Assembly: GCF_007004765.1 (NCBI RefSeq)
Contig: NZ_VIKR01000003.1
Location: 496,001 to 560,000 of the forward strand
Source: Aliikangiella marina
GTDB taxonomy: Bacteria > Pseudomonadota > Gammaproteobacteria > Enterobacterales > Kangiellaceae
Reading direction: 5' to 3'
DNA: 64,000 nucleotides
The position numbers were made by a program, and so were the translations under genes. Positions 20,501-31,667 of the stretch are shown piece by piece. The notes under the pieces were generated by a model. The model was given only the letters and a program-made list of their open reading frames with translations. It had not been told where the DNA came from and did no database searches. Each line of letters starts with the position of its first letter. Within the stretch, counting starts at the first letter, position 1.

Positions 20501-21532
20501 GAGTTACAACAATTGATTTTGGAAGCAGGCTTTAGTACCGCCGAAAAGGTCACGCAAATTTCTGGCCGTGGGGTTGGAATGGACGTTGTGGCGAGTGAAA
20601 TCAAACAGCTCGGTGGAATTATTGAAATTGATTCGATTCAAGGATCGGGTACAACGTTTACCGTTAAGTTACCGTTTACCATGTCGGTAAACCATGCATT
20701 GATGGTACAAATCAGTGATGATGTTTATGCGATACCGCTATCCAATATTGAAGGTATTGTGAGAGTTAGTCCGTTTGAACTAGAAGAATATTACAACAAT
20801 CCAGGATCTGCGTTTGAGTATGCAGGTATCGATTATTCAATGTATTACTTAGGGCAAATATTGGACCATCAATCATCTGCTAACTTACAGGGGGTAACAC
20901 AACCTTTACCTGTTTTGTTACTGCATGGCGCGGATCATCCAACTGCCTTGCAAGTTGATGACTTGTTGGGTAGTCGTGAGATTGTTGTAAAATCAATTGG
21001 TAGTCAGCTCAGTTCCATTAGTGGACTGTCTGGTGCAACGATTCTTGGTGATGGTCGGGTTGTTCTAATTCTTGATATGCCTGCCTTGATACGCCGAATT
21101 GATGTTACAACGACAGCAGAGGCGGGAGATGTTTCTGTTGTTGAAGTTGAAGATATTGGTGTACCAAAAGTGATGGTGGTCGATGACTCGATTACGGTGA
21201 GAAAAGTTACTACGCGTTTGCTAGAGCGGCATGATTTTGAAGTAATTACCGCGAAAGACGGTGTCGATGCGTTAACCGTTTTGGGTGAACAAAAACCGGA
21301 TGTAATGTTACTGGATATCGAAATGCCGCGTATGGATGGTTTCGAATTAGCAACAATTATCCGACATGACCAGGCGCTTAAAGACTTGCCGATCATTATG
21401 ATTACATCACGTACAGGTGAGAAACATAGAGAGCGAGCCGAACAAATCGGGGTCAATCAGTATATGGGTAAACCTTATAATGAAGTAGACCTTCTAGAAT
21501 CGATTTCAGCCTTATTGCCTAAACGATCCTGA
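14576..21532 (+). CDS. chpA: Multi-Hpt hybrid chemotaxis kinase ChpA (CheA/PilL type)
   Basis: A 2318-residue hub kinase of the Pil-Chp system. Four clear Hpt domains carry the phosphorylatable His in HTLKGS/HTFKGG motifs: H684, H836, H1104 and H1573. The N-terminal region has a degenerate Hpt-like motif (H49, LHQVQG). An acidic low-complexity linker spans about residues 1185-1520. The CheA core follows: dimer helices from about 1720, ATPase N-box HMLRNAMDHG near 1902-1911, DDGRGL near 1946, GRGVGMDVV near 2000, a CheW-like domain (about 2030-2170) and a C-terminal receiver (VVDDSITVRK, phosphoacceptor D2247, YMGKPYN). P. aeruginosa ChpA is about 2470 residues with more Hpt-like units, so this version is somewhat reduced. 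Confidence 0.96.
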   Translation: MTDNYDQLALSWVRKEINNTLDQARQGLENFAEDTQDQTQIQFCINCLHQVQGTLQMLEFSGAARLAQEMEYLADKMSNDTGVAVESSFEVLMRALLQMPGYLQRVEEGQKDIPVVLLPLINELRSASGLTALEERELFSAGSMDVLPPKAVEKVSEQDKTSAFQENAKKLRAHYQKGLTGLIRGQSVKECLSRIHKVLLRLEALTEGHSVARLWWVADGFIFSIAEGGQYKKKEVHQLLAQVDKQIKRLSDQGSSALEDKIPESLLSQLLYYVARSKSRNERVQALKSEFDLESNLVDSEQVQESQQRLARPDSTAVTNVVDAINEEIASLKDQLDLFVRAQAKDPSSLQNLVDSLNRISDTLTLLELAIPRDVVRQQIRSIQKLIDLNSLPDDAVVMDIAGALLFVEANLKNVNLEMKEEAADEAESSERSEDMAKESQVDEATFALIKVARKSMQSAKDSMINYIASGFDRSALEDVPKLLDEVLGGVRIVQFDKAAEILQTAKEFIEQRIIAIDIQPKEELLDALADVVTSVEYYLEASEEGSHRGVGSILKGAQKSIDTLTAALREMPVVEKAAEVIAPAENIPSLEEVEQTLAQQEASEAHQEQAPAEVVTQETAEVIPIMTPAAEKEVDETLIDDEVLEIFLEEAEEEIETIEEMLPRWINNPQDEDALTTIRRSFHTLKGSGRLVGASTIGEFSWAIENMLNKVIEESVPAETPVTSTLNEAFSLLPAMVDAFSKQQPIEVDYQQVIAKAEHISAGKPISEFVYQTAAETTQAPEVEESAQEESIDPVLLEIFTAEADGHLESITEFLAAAPAEGSIGVTDELIRALHTLKGSAHMAGVDSIAALTGPWEKHARLVKGSNQRFEQPAISLLRDTQSYLGETLAKLKAGETPDVAQSSALQQRVLDLKAVAGDSGADVKQRDQQFVSIFLTEGLDILHEVSKLNESLGEQLDNQTLKDSISKELQAFWQGAKMLAIDELESLAKLGVDLANFVAGHGNLSGEVNDLFNEVVDGLNSMLNRLASEENLQSPQALVDKVSQWIESAGMASAPEDMDVELVELFVEEGEELIEMARDLLARWKDNLNSKEINGELRRIYHTLKGSSRMAGAMSIGELGYAAEDMFNTVVDFGREVSEKDYGIVSKTTDKLDSMIAELKTLRWPLEPTREIQEIRHFLSPDTVPAPEPESAPSVVEVAEPELELESLETDTLAAEESMALPEVESDEFELADEATDTEEFVEMGLDESALVEDEYEIPVLEDSLELEQQPQSDTEGEIPFLDEESIVEGIPESAEEIQIQLPEELTEEEIPTIDETVTEETVADLPEITFDEPSVETSEEIPEFVAETESLEVSEIEAAQPEEEEAFEFGTPDEELLSESETAEEIEALETTDATDQESLLESHEDSEEASIETADEEAMTAEFAEESVAEEPLEQELVAEEPYIEESFAEESVVEDSMPEEPRVETEEMSAPMISEVAEDSDYQAELVAQAEADSTTEVVVEDTIAPAAPVVVTGDVHQVELDEDGEEVLEIYLEEADELLVALDESLHDWSESHDNKDAIDLLQRTLHTFKGGARLSDLVILGDLTHEMETYFEKVNSGEFKPNQQSVDFMLQGYDVIENLVNEVRNQRQMTKPTQFMQQLESLIKNGTLGDVSEQEAVADKPVEEIVETLLEQETAETETKKSADVVSFEAKKQQQEEAKQKAPATQDVVRVTSNQLENLVNLAGETSIFRARLEQQMSVLRYNLEEMTSTVERLREQLRNLDIETDAQISYRREISGGVDYEDFDPLEMDRYTRQQELTRGLSESAVDLLSLKETLDMLTADSETLLLQQGRVATEMQESLMRTRMIPFESLVPRLRRMVRQISTELGKTIELSISADGEMDRTVLERMIAPLEHMLRNAMDHGVEPPEERVAAQKPETGSVKISMYREGNEVFIKIQDDGRGLNLQAIRHKAIEKGLINDQSVLSDHELQQLILEAGFSTAEKVTQISGRGVGMDVVASEIKQLGGIIEIDSIQGSGTTFTVKLPFTMSVNHALMVQISDDVYAIPLSNIEGIVRVSPFELEEYYNNPGSAFEYAGIDYSMYYLGQILDHQSSANLQGVTQPLPVLLLHGADHPTALQVDDLLGSREIVVKSIGSQLSSISGLSGATILGDGRVVLILDMPALIRRIDVTTTAEAGDVSVVEVEDIGVPKVMVVDDSITVRKVTTRLLERHDFEVITAKDGVDALTVLGEQKPDVMLLDIEMPRMDGFELATIIRHDQALKDLPIIMITSRTGEKHRERAEQIGVNQYMGKPYNEVDLLESISALLPKRS

Positions 21533-21540
21533 GGAAGAAA

Positions 21541-24621
<3,081 letters not shown>

Positions 24622-24658
24622 TGCGTGAAAGTCAGTTAAACGAAAGTGAGAGAAAATT

Positions 24659-25129
24659 ATGGCTGAAGAGTTACAAGAAGTATATAGCTTGATGATTCCA
24701 ACGGTTCAAGGCAACATTTTATTGCCTAACTCTAATGTGGCCGAAATCGTTCCCTTTAGTAACGTTGAGTTGTTTCAAAATATGCAAGACAAACCCGCTT
24801 GGTTTTTGGGGCATTTGTATTGGCGAGGGCAAGAGATCCCATTGATTTCAATCGATGTTATTCGCGGCGAAGAAGATCCTCAAGCAAACAAACGATCTCG
24901 TGTTGCTGTTGCACATACGCTGAATCAAAATCGAGATCTACCTTATATTGCGATCGTTGTACAAGGAATCCCTCGACTGTCCCATGTTAATCCTGAAAAC
25001 ATTAAGATCGAAGATCGACCTGTGTCTGCGGCTGAAAAAATGCATGTCACAGTGGATAACATCAGTGCCGCTATACCTGATTTAGATTCTTTAGAAGAGA
25101 TGATTGTCTCCGCGCGCCGTGAAGCCTAA
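24659..25129 (+). CDS. chpC: CheW-like protein ChpC
   Basis: A 156-residue protein with a single CheW-like domain: YSLMIPTVQGNILLPNSNVAEIV, WFLGHLYWRGQEIPLISIDVIRG and LPYIAIVVQGIPRL. It closes the canonical pil-chp order and probably links additional receptors to ChpA, as proposed for ChpC in Pseudomonas. ATG 24659 follows a purine-rich GTGAGAGAAA stretch, 37 bp after chpB. Confidence 0.92.
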   Translation: MAEELQEVYSLMIPTVQGNILLPNSNVAEIVPFSNVELFQNMQDKPAWFLGHLYWRGQEIPLISIDVIRGEEDPQANKRSRVAVAHTLNQNRDLPYIAIVVQGIPRLSHVNPENIKIEDRPVSAAEKMHVTVDNISAAIPDLDSLEEMIVSARREA

Positions 25130-25236
25130 AAGTAGATTGACCAATCGACACCAATACCCCTGATTCACAGCTAAAACTGTTCTGGCCAATTATTGCAATT
25201 GGCACAGGACTTGGATTTTTTCTTTCTTGGAGTGTC

Positions 25237-26283
25237 TTGAGCGGCGATGCACAAGGGCGCGTTAATTTACTCTATTTACTTCTCATCTATTTGCTGTTGC
25301 CTATTGTGAGCCTGCTTGTTTCTTTGTTGTCGTTAATTAAGGGTAAAGGAATAAATTTGGCAAGGCTCGCTTTGGCCGCGCCATTGTGGGGGCACAGTAT
25401 TCAGCAACGGCTCCATCGACTTGCACAATGTAGTTTGGACAAACATTGGTTATTTTTTCAAAGTCAGGCGGCGGCATTGGGGTTTTCGTTGGCGAGTTTA
25501 GCCACCTTTTTTATGCTTCTGATCGCGACTGATATAAATTTCGTTTGGCGAAGTACCATTTTAGATGCTGCCGATATGTTACCCGTTTTGGAATTTTGGG
25601 CATCACCTTGGAGCTTTTGGCAAAGCGCTCAGCCATCATTGGAACTTTTGCAGATGACTCAAGACAGTAGAATCAATGGTAGTCATTCGTCAGCAAATTT
25701 ATATGCTGCTTGGTGGCCTTTTGTTCTCGCCACTCAGCTATTTTATTGTGTCGTTTTACGAACTGGGTTGTTGATTGTTGTGTTTCAGCTCTACAAAGTC
25801 AAACAACGTAGTGATTTTACCAATCAGCTTTCTTCTGAAATATTTTCTAGCACCGTAAGGCAAGAAAACTTAGAGTATGCACCTTTAGTTCATGAAATTC
25901 CTCATTGGCTTGCCGTCAATAACTGGGCTGGTGCAGAATTAGAATTACTAACTTCCGTCAATCATGGCATGAGAATGGATAATTTGATGAATGCTGGTCC
26001 GCTCGCAAGTGAGCAAGAAAGAGGCTTCGCAGCAAGATGGCAAGGTGAGCAGGTTATCCTAGTCAAAGCCTGGGAACCTCCGCTTGGAGAATTGTCGGAT
26101 TTCATGATAAACGGCTCGGGTTTTATTTGGCCATTAGATTGGAAACAAAATCAATTAACAAAGGTAAATCAAAACCACCTAGACGAATGGCGTCGCTTTG
26201 TTGCCAAGCATAAAAATTGGCAAGTATATTTGCCGAATTCTTTACTACCTACAGATTATGTTCACTCGGAGACGTCCTCGTGA
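25237..26283 (+). CDS. DUF2868 family membrane protein
   Basis: An inner-membrane protein with several hydrophobic helices and a soluble C-terminal half, recognised as the DUF2868 partner of the downstream DUF3482 GTPase. It is 348 residues from TTG 25237 (GGAG 4 nt upstream). The open frame continues upstream to 25141 without ATG, GTG or TTG. It would encode a further hydrophobic helix (LFWPIIAIGTGLGFFLSW), so the true N-terminus is probably earlier, through a rare start (ATC 25144, CTG 25177) or a frameshift. Function of the family is not known to me. The 3' end overlaps the GTPase start by 4 bp. Confidence 0.75.
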   Translation: MSGDAQGRVNLLYLLLIYLLLPIVSLLVSLLSLIKGKGINLARLALAAPLWGHSIQQRLHRLAQCSLDKHWLFFQSQAAALGFSLASLATFFMLLIATDINFVWRSTILDAADMLPVLEFWASPWSFWQSAQPSLELLQMTQDSRINGSHSSANLYAAWWPFVLATQLFYCVVLRTGLLIVVFQLYKVKQRSDFTNQLSSEIFSSTVRQENLEYAPLVHEIPHWLAVNNWAGAELELLTSVNHGMRMDNLMNAGPLASEQERGFAARWQGEQVILVKAWEPPLGELSDFMINGSGFIWPLDWKQNQLTKVNQNHLDEWRRFVAKHKNWQVYLPNSLLPTDYVHSETSS

Positions 26284-27641
26284 AGCGCGCTGCATTTGCC
26301 GTAATTGGTCATCCCAATAAAGGTAAGTCTTCGATTGTTTCTACACTCGCAAGAAATGATGAAATTTTGATTTCACCACAAAGCGGAACAACCGTTGAAG
26401 CCAATCGTGTTCGAATTGAAACCGAAAATGCTGGTTATGAGCTAATTGATACGCCTGGCTTTCAGCGGCCGACTCAAGTATTAAAATGGTTAAAACAAAG
26501 AGCTAACAGTGCGGACCAAAGAGCTGCGGCGGTTGCCGAATTTGTATCAGATTCAAACTGCCAGGAGAATTTTCCTGATGAAGTACAGCTACTCAAACCC
26601 GTTATTGACGGTGCGGCAATTTTATATGTTGTCGATGGTTCACGACCTTATGGCGCTGAATATGAATCTGAAATGGAAATCTTACGATGGACGGGGCGAC
26701 CCAGTATGGCGCTCATCAATCCAATTGAAGGGAATGATTATGTGGATGAATGGAGTAGTGCACTAGCGCAATATTTTAAAACTGTCAGGGTGTTTAATCC
26801 GATGCTCGCCGAGTTTGCAGCGCAAATTGAGTTGTTAACAACTTTTGCTCACCTAAATCCCGAATGGTCGAACAATATTGAAAATCTCACTGCCGATCTT
26901 AAACGCGCAAGGCAAACTCAGCGCCAAAGAGCTGCGATTATTTTAGCGCGTTTATTGCAAGATTTGTGTGACTTTAGAGCGTCGCAAAAAGTGTTGGATC
27001 AAGCACAAGCCGAGACAATTCAACCGATATTGGTTGAAACTTATCAAAACTGGATGAAAGCGACAGAGCGCAAAGCCATCGAAAAGTTGTTTGCCTTGTA
27101 CCAGCATTTCCATACGCCATTAGAAATTGATCAGTTAGAACTTCCTCCCGACTTATTCGATTGTGAACAATGGTACGCTTGGGGACTCAACAAAAAGCAA
27201 TTAGTCGCAGCAGCTGCGGTGGCGGGAATGGCAGCAGGGGCTGCCGCTGATTTGGTGGTGGCTGGGTCGAGTTTCATGCTAGGGGCTATAGGCGGCGGAA
27301 TTCTGGGCGGCGGTACCGCTTGGTTTGGCGCAGACAAGCTACTTGAAATAAAGCTAAAAGGATTACCGCTTGGCGGGTATGAGGCTTCATATGGGCCAAT
27401 CAGCAATCGCAACTTTCCTTATGTGATAATTGGGCGTTTTTTGTTTTTGTATCAACAAATTAGTCGAAGAAATCATGCCGTTAGAGACACTCTAACGGTT
27501 AATCCTAAAGCGTTACAATTACAAATTGATCAGCTGGAAAGCTCACAAAAAAAAGCCATACATCAAGTATGCGAAAAGCTATCGAAGCAAAAAGTTGTTG
27601 AAGACTTAGACAAAACGCTAGCGCCACTATTTAGTGAGTGA
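26280..27641 (+). CDS. Era/MnmE-like GTPase with DUF3482 domain
   Basis: A 453-residue protein with an N-terminal GTPase domain: P-loop GHPNKGKS (residues 10-17), Thr-rich switch SGTTVEANRV, and DTPGF (G3). The C-terminal DUF3482 region has a small Gly/Ala-rich hydrophobic segment (about residues 305-350) that may insert in or touch the membrane. The GTG start at 26280 forms a GTGA overlap with the upstream stop and has GGAG 8 nt before it, a sign of translational coupling to the DUF2868 protein. The pair probably forms one membrane-associated GTPase complex (inference). Confidence 0.88.
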   Translation: MKRAAFAVIGHPNKGKSSIVSTLARNDEILISPQSGTTVEANRVRIETENAGYELIDTPGFQRPTQVLKWLKQRANSADQRAAAVAEFVSDSNCQENFPDEVQLLKPVIDGAAILYVVDGSRPYGAEYESEMEILRWTGRPSMALINPIEGNDYVDEWSSALAQYFKTVRVFNPMLAEFAAQIELLTTFAHLNPEWSNNIENLTADLKRARQTQRQRAAIILARLLQDLCDFRASQKVLDQAQAETIQPILVETYQNWMKATERKAIEKLFALYQHFHTPLEIDQLELPPDLFDCEQWYAWGLNKKQLVAAAAVAGMAAGAAADLVVAGSSFMLGAIGGGILGGGTAWFGADKLLEIKLKGLPLGGYEASYGPISNRNFPYVIIGRFLFLYQQISRRNHAVRDTLTVNPKALQLQIDQLESSQKKAIHQVCEKLSKQKVVEDLDKTLAPLFSE

Positions 27642-27779
27642 ATCATTAAAGAGTGTTTGGTTTTTTATTGCAAGCCGAAGGATTCCGTTACAATTAATCA
27701 GTCGACGAACTTGTATCGATTGCCTAGTCTATGTGAATGATATCGTTCCGACAGTCGCGTTAGTTGTTAACCGCAAAAC

Positions 27780-29267
27780 ATGCCATACCATTCCACAATC
27801 AGTAAACTCATACTGGCTTTGCTTGCTAGCTTTGTTGTGATTTATTCAGTTCCCGCTGAGTCAAAAGCGGTGCGCACTCACACCTATCAAATTAAAATTA
27901 ACCCAGAATTGACTTATGCTGCTGTCAACATCTGCTTTGATGGCAAGGTGCCGGAGTATTTGATTGTTGATTATCGTAAAGCGACAAAAAATCTCATACA
28001 AATTCCAGAAACAAAGGATGGTTATATTGAATTTGAAGGGCGTTATTGGAAAACTAAGTCGCTCGCTGATAACGCTTGTATAGACTATAAAGTTAATATC
28101 AGTGATCACAAACGCAAACGCAGAGCCAATGTAAAAAATGAAGCGCTGAGTTATTTTTCGGAAAATACCTGGTTATGGTTACCGGAGAAAATTAAGTCAG
28201 ACGAAGAAGTTGAAATAAAATTTGATTTACCGGAAAGTTACCGAGTGTCAGCGCCATGGAAGATGATGGATACAAAGGGTAAACACTTTGTTGTTGGCAA
28301 ACTTCCTCAAGATTGGGGTTTTACCGTGGTTATTGGAGAATTTGATCTCAGACAAGTTTCTCTACAAAGCGGCGGTAAGCTCAATATTGCCATTATGGAC
28401 AATGTAAAACAAAAAGATAACTTGGTTCAATGGGTCAAAGATACCGGTGAATCTTTGGGGCGTTATTTAGGTAAGTTTCCACTGGATCAATTGCAAGTTG
28501 TGATGCTCCAAAGTCGCAAAAGTTATCGAAGCCCTGTGCCTTGGGGAGAAGTGAAGCGTGGGAGCGGATTTGGTATCATTTTGGTTGTTGCCAGCGAGCG
28601 TAAAATCGAAGATTTTTATCGCGACTGGACAGTGACACACGAGTTCGGTCACCTGTTGATTCCTAATGTAAAATACAGAGATATATGGCTGTCTGAAGGG
28701 CTTGCTTCTTACTTACAATATGTTCTGATGGCGCAAGACAACCATCTCACTCATAAGCAAACCTGGCAGCGTTTATACGAGGGCTTTGAGCGTGGACTCC
28801 GCGGCACAGTGTCAACTTCAAAAGAGCAGCTGGTCGACACTGTCAAAAACCGACGGCGCGGTGGTGGTAGCGGACGTACCAAGCGGATTTACTGGAGTGG
28901 TGCCGTTTACTTCTTTTTGGCGGATATACAATTGCGAGAAAAAACCAATGGGGAGATGGACTTGCCCAAGCTATTGGCCAAATTGAACCAATGTTGTATT
29001 CAGTCCACCCAAGAATGGACAGGAGTTCAACTTTCAAAGAAACTTGATGAGTTATCCGACTCGCAAATTTTTAGTCAACTCTATTCTCAAATTGCTTACA
29101 GTTATGAGTTTCCGGATTTTGAATCAGCTTATGCGAAACTGGGTATAACAGCGAAAGAAGGACAAGTGAAAATCGAAACTCAAACCGGTCAAGCATTACG
29201 AGAATCAATTCTGCTAAACCCTAAAATGGTTGATAGCACTCGACAAGAACAAGTCGGCGAACGCTAG
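27780..29267 (+). CDS. Secreted gluzincin metallopeptidase-like protein
   Basis: A 495-residue exported protein. An N-terminal signal sequence (LILALLASFVVIYSVPAESKA) precedes a beta-rich region and a zinc-peptidase domain with HEFGH (287-291) and, 14 residues on, WLSEGLASYL, whose E306 is the likely third ligand. This HExxH-X14-E layout resembles the MA-clan (Peptidase_MA-like) proteins rather than classical M1, where the spacing is 18. It follows the GTPase gene in the same direction after 138 bp and faces rsmE. Substrate unknown. Confidence 0.8.
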   Translation: MPYHSTISKLILALLASFVVIYSVPAESKAVRTHTYQIKINPELTYAAVNICFDGKVPEYLIVDYRKATKNLIQIPETKDGYIEFEGRYWKTKSLADNACIDYKVNISDHKRKRRANVKNEALSYFSENTWLWLPEKIKSDEEVEIKFDLPESYRVSAPWKMMDTKGKHFVVGKLPQDWGFTVVIGEFDLRQVSLQSGGKLNIAIMDNVKQKDNLVQWVKDTGESLGRYLGKFPLDQLQVVMLQSRKSYRSPVPWGEVKRGSGFGIILVVASERKIEDFYRDWTVTHEFGHLLIPNVKYRDIWLSEGLASYLQYVLMAQDNHLTHKQTWQRLYEGFERGLRGTVSTSKEQLVDTVKNRRRGGGSGRTKRIYWSGAVYFFLADIQLREKTNGEMDLPKLLAKLNQCCIQSTQEWTGVQLSKKLDELSDSQIFSQLYSQIAYSYEFPDFESAYAKLGITAKEGQVKIETQTGQALRESILLNPKMVDSTRQEQVGER

Positions 29268-29305
29268 TCACTTGTCAACTTAAGAATAGTTAAACAACGC
29301 GATAT

Positions 29306-30037
29306 TTAACTTAAATCTCCGAAAGTGGTTTGAAGGATCGCAATGGTGGCGAGCCCAGCTGTTTCTGTCCTTAAAACTCTTGGGCCTAATCTAATTCCGA
29401 GCGCGCCGATTGATTTCAGTTTGTCCAAGTCAGAAGGTGAAAAACCGCCTTCTGGACCAATGTAAACTGCGATGTTTTTTGTTTTTGGGAGATCGGTAAT
29501 ACGCGAGGTTGCAGTAGGCTCGAGTATGAGGTGCAGTGTATTTTCATCCCCCGGCAAATTCTTGATTTGCACCGGAGGGTTTATCTTGGGAACGATCGCT
29601 CGACCCGATTGCTCACAAGCACTGATTGCAATATTTTGCCAATGCACTAATTTCTTTTCTTGTCGTTTGTTATCGAGTTTAACATTACTTCTTTCGGTGA
29701 AAATGGGTGTGAAATACTTCACGCCGAGTTCCACGCTTTTTTGAATAATTAAATCCATTTTGTCTCCACGCGCAATACCCTGAAACAAGTGAATATTGAT
29801 GGGTGACTCGTTTTCCAGATTAATTTTTTCAGTGATAGTAACCGCGCAACTTTTCTTTTCAATCGCTGTGATTTCTGCAATATAGTCAAAACCGTCGCCG
29901 TTAAAAAGTATCAGTGAATCACCAACACTATACCGGAGCACCTGAATACAATGATGGCTTGCTTCTTTTGGAAGTGGAAGCTCGTTCCTTACGGCGAGAG
30001 TAATTGGGGCATAAAATCGATGGATTCGCATGTTCAA
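29306..30037 (-). CDS. rsmE: 16S rRNA (uracil(1498)-N3)-methyltransferase RsmE
   Basis: A 243-residue SPOUT-class enzyme that methylates N3 of U1498 in 16S rRNA using SAM. Landmarks are the PUA-like N-terminal domain (MRIHRFYAP preceded by MN), LFQGIARGDKMDLIIQKSVELGV, and the C-terminal knot with VYIGPEGGFSPSDL and LGPRVLRTETAGLATIAIL. It lies downstream of ahcY beyond that gene's terminator. In many relatives rsmE neighbours gshB; here it is about 20 kb away, beyond the pil-chp cluster. Confidence 0.95.
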   Translation of the reverse strand: MNMRIHRFYAPITLAVRNELPLPKEASHHCIQVLRYSVGDSLILFNGDGFDYIAEITAIEKKSCAVTITEKINLENESPINIHLFQGIARGDKMDLIIQKSVELGVKYFTPIFTERSNVKLDNKRQEKKLVHWQNIAISACEQSGRAIVPKINPPVQIKNLPGDENTLHLILEPTATSRITDLPKTKNIAVYIGPEGGFSPSDLDKLKSIGALGIRLGPRVLRTETAGLATIAILQTTFGDLS

Positions 30038-30068
30038 ACTGATCTGTTGATTACAACTTAATAATAAG

Positions 30069-30099
30069 CAAAAAAAAGGCGGAAATAAATTCCGCCTTT
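30069..30099 (-). terminator. Rho-independent terminator of ahcY
   Basis: On the minus strand, CAAAGGCGGA pairs with TCCGCCTTTT around a short loop (stems 30091-30099 and 30075-30083) and is followed by a T-run. It lies about 20 bp past the ahcY stop. Confidence 0.9.
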
Positions 30100-30117
30100 G
30101 AGTGACTCAAACCTTTT

Positions 30118-31518
30118 TTAGTAGCGGTAATGGTCAGGCTTGTATGGACCATTCACATCCACATTGATATAGTCAGCTTGCTCTTGACTTAACACGGTCA
30201 GTTTGGCACCGATTTTTGTCAAGTGTAAACGGGCGACTTTTTCATCAAGGTGTTTTGGTAATACATAAACTTCTGTAGTGTAGTCATCACCATTATTCCA
30301 GAGTTCCATTTGTGCAATTACCTGGTTGGTAAATGAAGCTGACATAACAAAGCTTGGATGCCCTGTTGCACAGCCAAGATTAACCAAACGGCCTTCTGCA
30401 AGTAAGATGATTTTTTTACCATCGGGGAAAATAACATGGTCGACTTGCGGCTTGATATTTTCCCATTGTAAGTCTTTGATCTCTGCAACTTGGATTTCAT
30501 TGTCAAAATGGCCAATGTTACAAACGATTGCTTGGTCTTTCATTTCTGCCATATGCTCTTTTCGGATAACATCAAAGTTACCGGTTGTTGTGACAAAAAT
30601 ATCGGCTTGATTGACAACATCTTCAACGGTTACGACACGGTAACCTTCCATTGCAGCTTGTAGAGCGCAGATCGGATCAATTTCAGTAACAAAAACTGTC
30701 GCGCCTTGTCCGCGTAATGATTGCGCGCAGCCTTTACCGACGTCGCCATAGCCACAAACAACCGCTATTTTTCCGGCGATCATTACATCGGTTGCGCGTT
30801 TGATACCATCAAGCAATGATTCACGACAGCCGTATAAATTATCAAACTTCGATTTAGTCACAGAGTCGTTTACGTTAATCGCAGGGAACGGCAAGGTTCC
30901 TTCTTTAGCCATTTGATTAAGACGGTTAACGCCGGTGGTTGTCTCCTCGGTAACACCTTGGATATTGGCGCTCGCACGTTCATAGAAAGTGGCGTCTTTC
31001 TCTAGCTGTTTTTTGATCGATGCATAAAGGAAGGTTTCTTCTTCGCTGCCTGGGTTATCTAAAACACTGATGTCTTTGGCAGCTTTTTGGCCAAGAATCA
31101 CGGCTAAAGTAGCATCGCCACCGTCATCCAAAATCATGTTGGCGGTTTCGCCATTGCCCCAATCAAGAATATTGTGGGTAAATTGCCAGTATTCCTCTAA
31201 TGTTTCGCCTTTGTAAGCAAAAACCGGGATACCTTTAGCCGCGATAGCCGCTGCCGCATGGTCTTGAGTAGAGTAAATGTTACACGAAGCCCAGCGAACA
31301 TCTGCACCGAGTTCAACTAAGGTTTCGATTAGCACGGCAGTTTGAATCGTCATGTGAAGTGAACCTGCAATTCGAGCACCTTTTAGTGGTTTACTCGCAG
31401 CAAACTCTTCACGCATAGCCATTAAGCCCGGCATTTCGGTCTCAGCGATAGCTATCTCTTTTCGACCCCATTCTGCTAAAGATAGATCTTTGACGTAAAA
31501 GTCATTGGTAGTTGACAT
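30118..31518 (-). CDS. ahcY: Adenosylhomocysteinase (SAH hydrolase)
   Basis: A 466-residue NAD-dependent enzyme that splits S-adenosylhomocysteine to homocysteine and adenosine, removing the product inhibitor of SAM-dependent methylation. Visible motifs are [53 protein letters not shown], the Rossmann loop GYGDVGKG, and the C-terminal KPDHYRY that reaches the neighbouring active site. The leader carries an SAH riboswitch (31540-31616). metK lies just upstream on the same strand, so SAM synthesis and SAH recycling are clustered. Confidence 0.98.
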   Translation of the reverse strand: MSTTNDFYVKDLSLAEWGRKEIAIAETEMPGLMAMREEFAASKPLKGARIAGSLHMTIQTAVLIETLVELGADVRWASCNIYSTQDHAAAAIAAKGIPVFAYKGETLEEYWQFTHNILDWGNGETANMILDDGGDATLAVILGQKAAKDISVLDNPGSEEETFLYASIKKQLEKDATFYERASANIQGVTEETTTGVNRLNQMAKEGTLPFPAINVNDSVTKSKFDNLYGCRESLLDGIKRATDVMIAGKIAVVCGYGDVGKGCAQSLRGQGATVFVTEIDPICALQAAMEGYRVVTVEDVVNQADIFVTTTGNFDVIRKEHMAEMKDQAIVCNIGHFDNEIQVAEIKDLQWENIKPQVDHVIFPDGKKIILLAEGRLVNLGCATGHPSFVMSASFTNQVIAQMELWNNGDDYTTEVYVLPKHLDEKVARLHLTKIGAKLTVLSQEQADYINVDVNGPYKPDHYRY

Positions 31519-31523
31519 TTTAT

Positions 31524-31616
31524 GCTCTCCAGTTGAATAGAGCGCCCTTGAATAGTTTTTGGCTGGCTAATTGAGCGTGACGGAAGAACCCGCTGCAGCG
31601 CCCCTCAATTAGCCAG
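31524..31616 (-). promoter_or_regulatory. SAH riboswitch in the ahcY leader
   Basis: Read on the minus strand, a 13-bp P1 helix (31604-31616 with 31563-31575) encloses the conserved core GAGGGGCGCTGCAGC and a GTCACGCTC return strand. Downstream, GGGCGCTC (31540-31547) can pair with the core to form the pseudoknot of this riboswitch class. GCTCT (31539-31543) can alternatively pair with AGAGC (31524-31528), covering the ahcY ribosome site GGAGAG. Pseudoknot and sequestering stem share bases, fitting an ON switch in which SAH frees translation. Confidence 0.88.
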
Positions 31617-31649
31617 TTGGCCGTAACTGCCATTAGCAAGTACGGCCAA
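31617..31649 (-). other. Inverted repeat between metK and the SAH riboswitch
   Basis: ttggccgta and tacggccaa form a 9-bp stem immediately upstream of the riboswitch P1 helix. No T-run follows in either direction, so it is not a clear terminator. It may insulate the riboswitch fold from metK read-through RNA. Confidence 0.55.
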
Positions 31650-31667
31650 AGGTAATCTGTAGATCAA

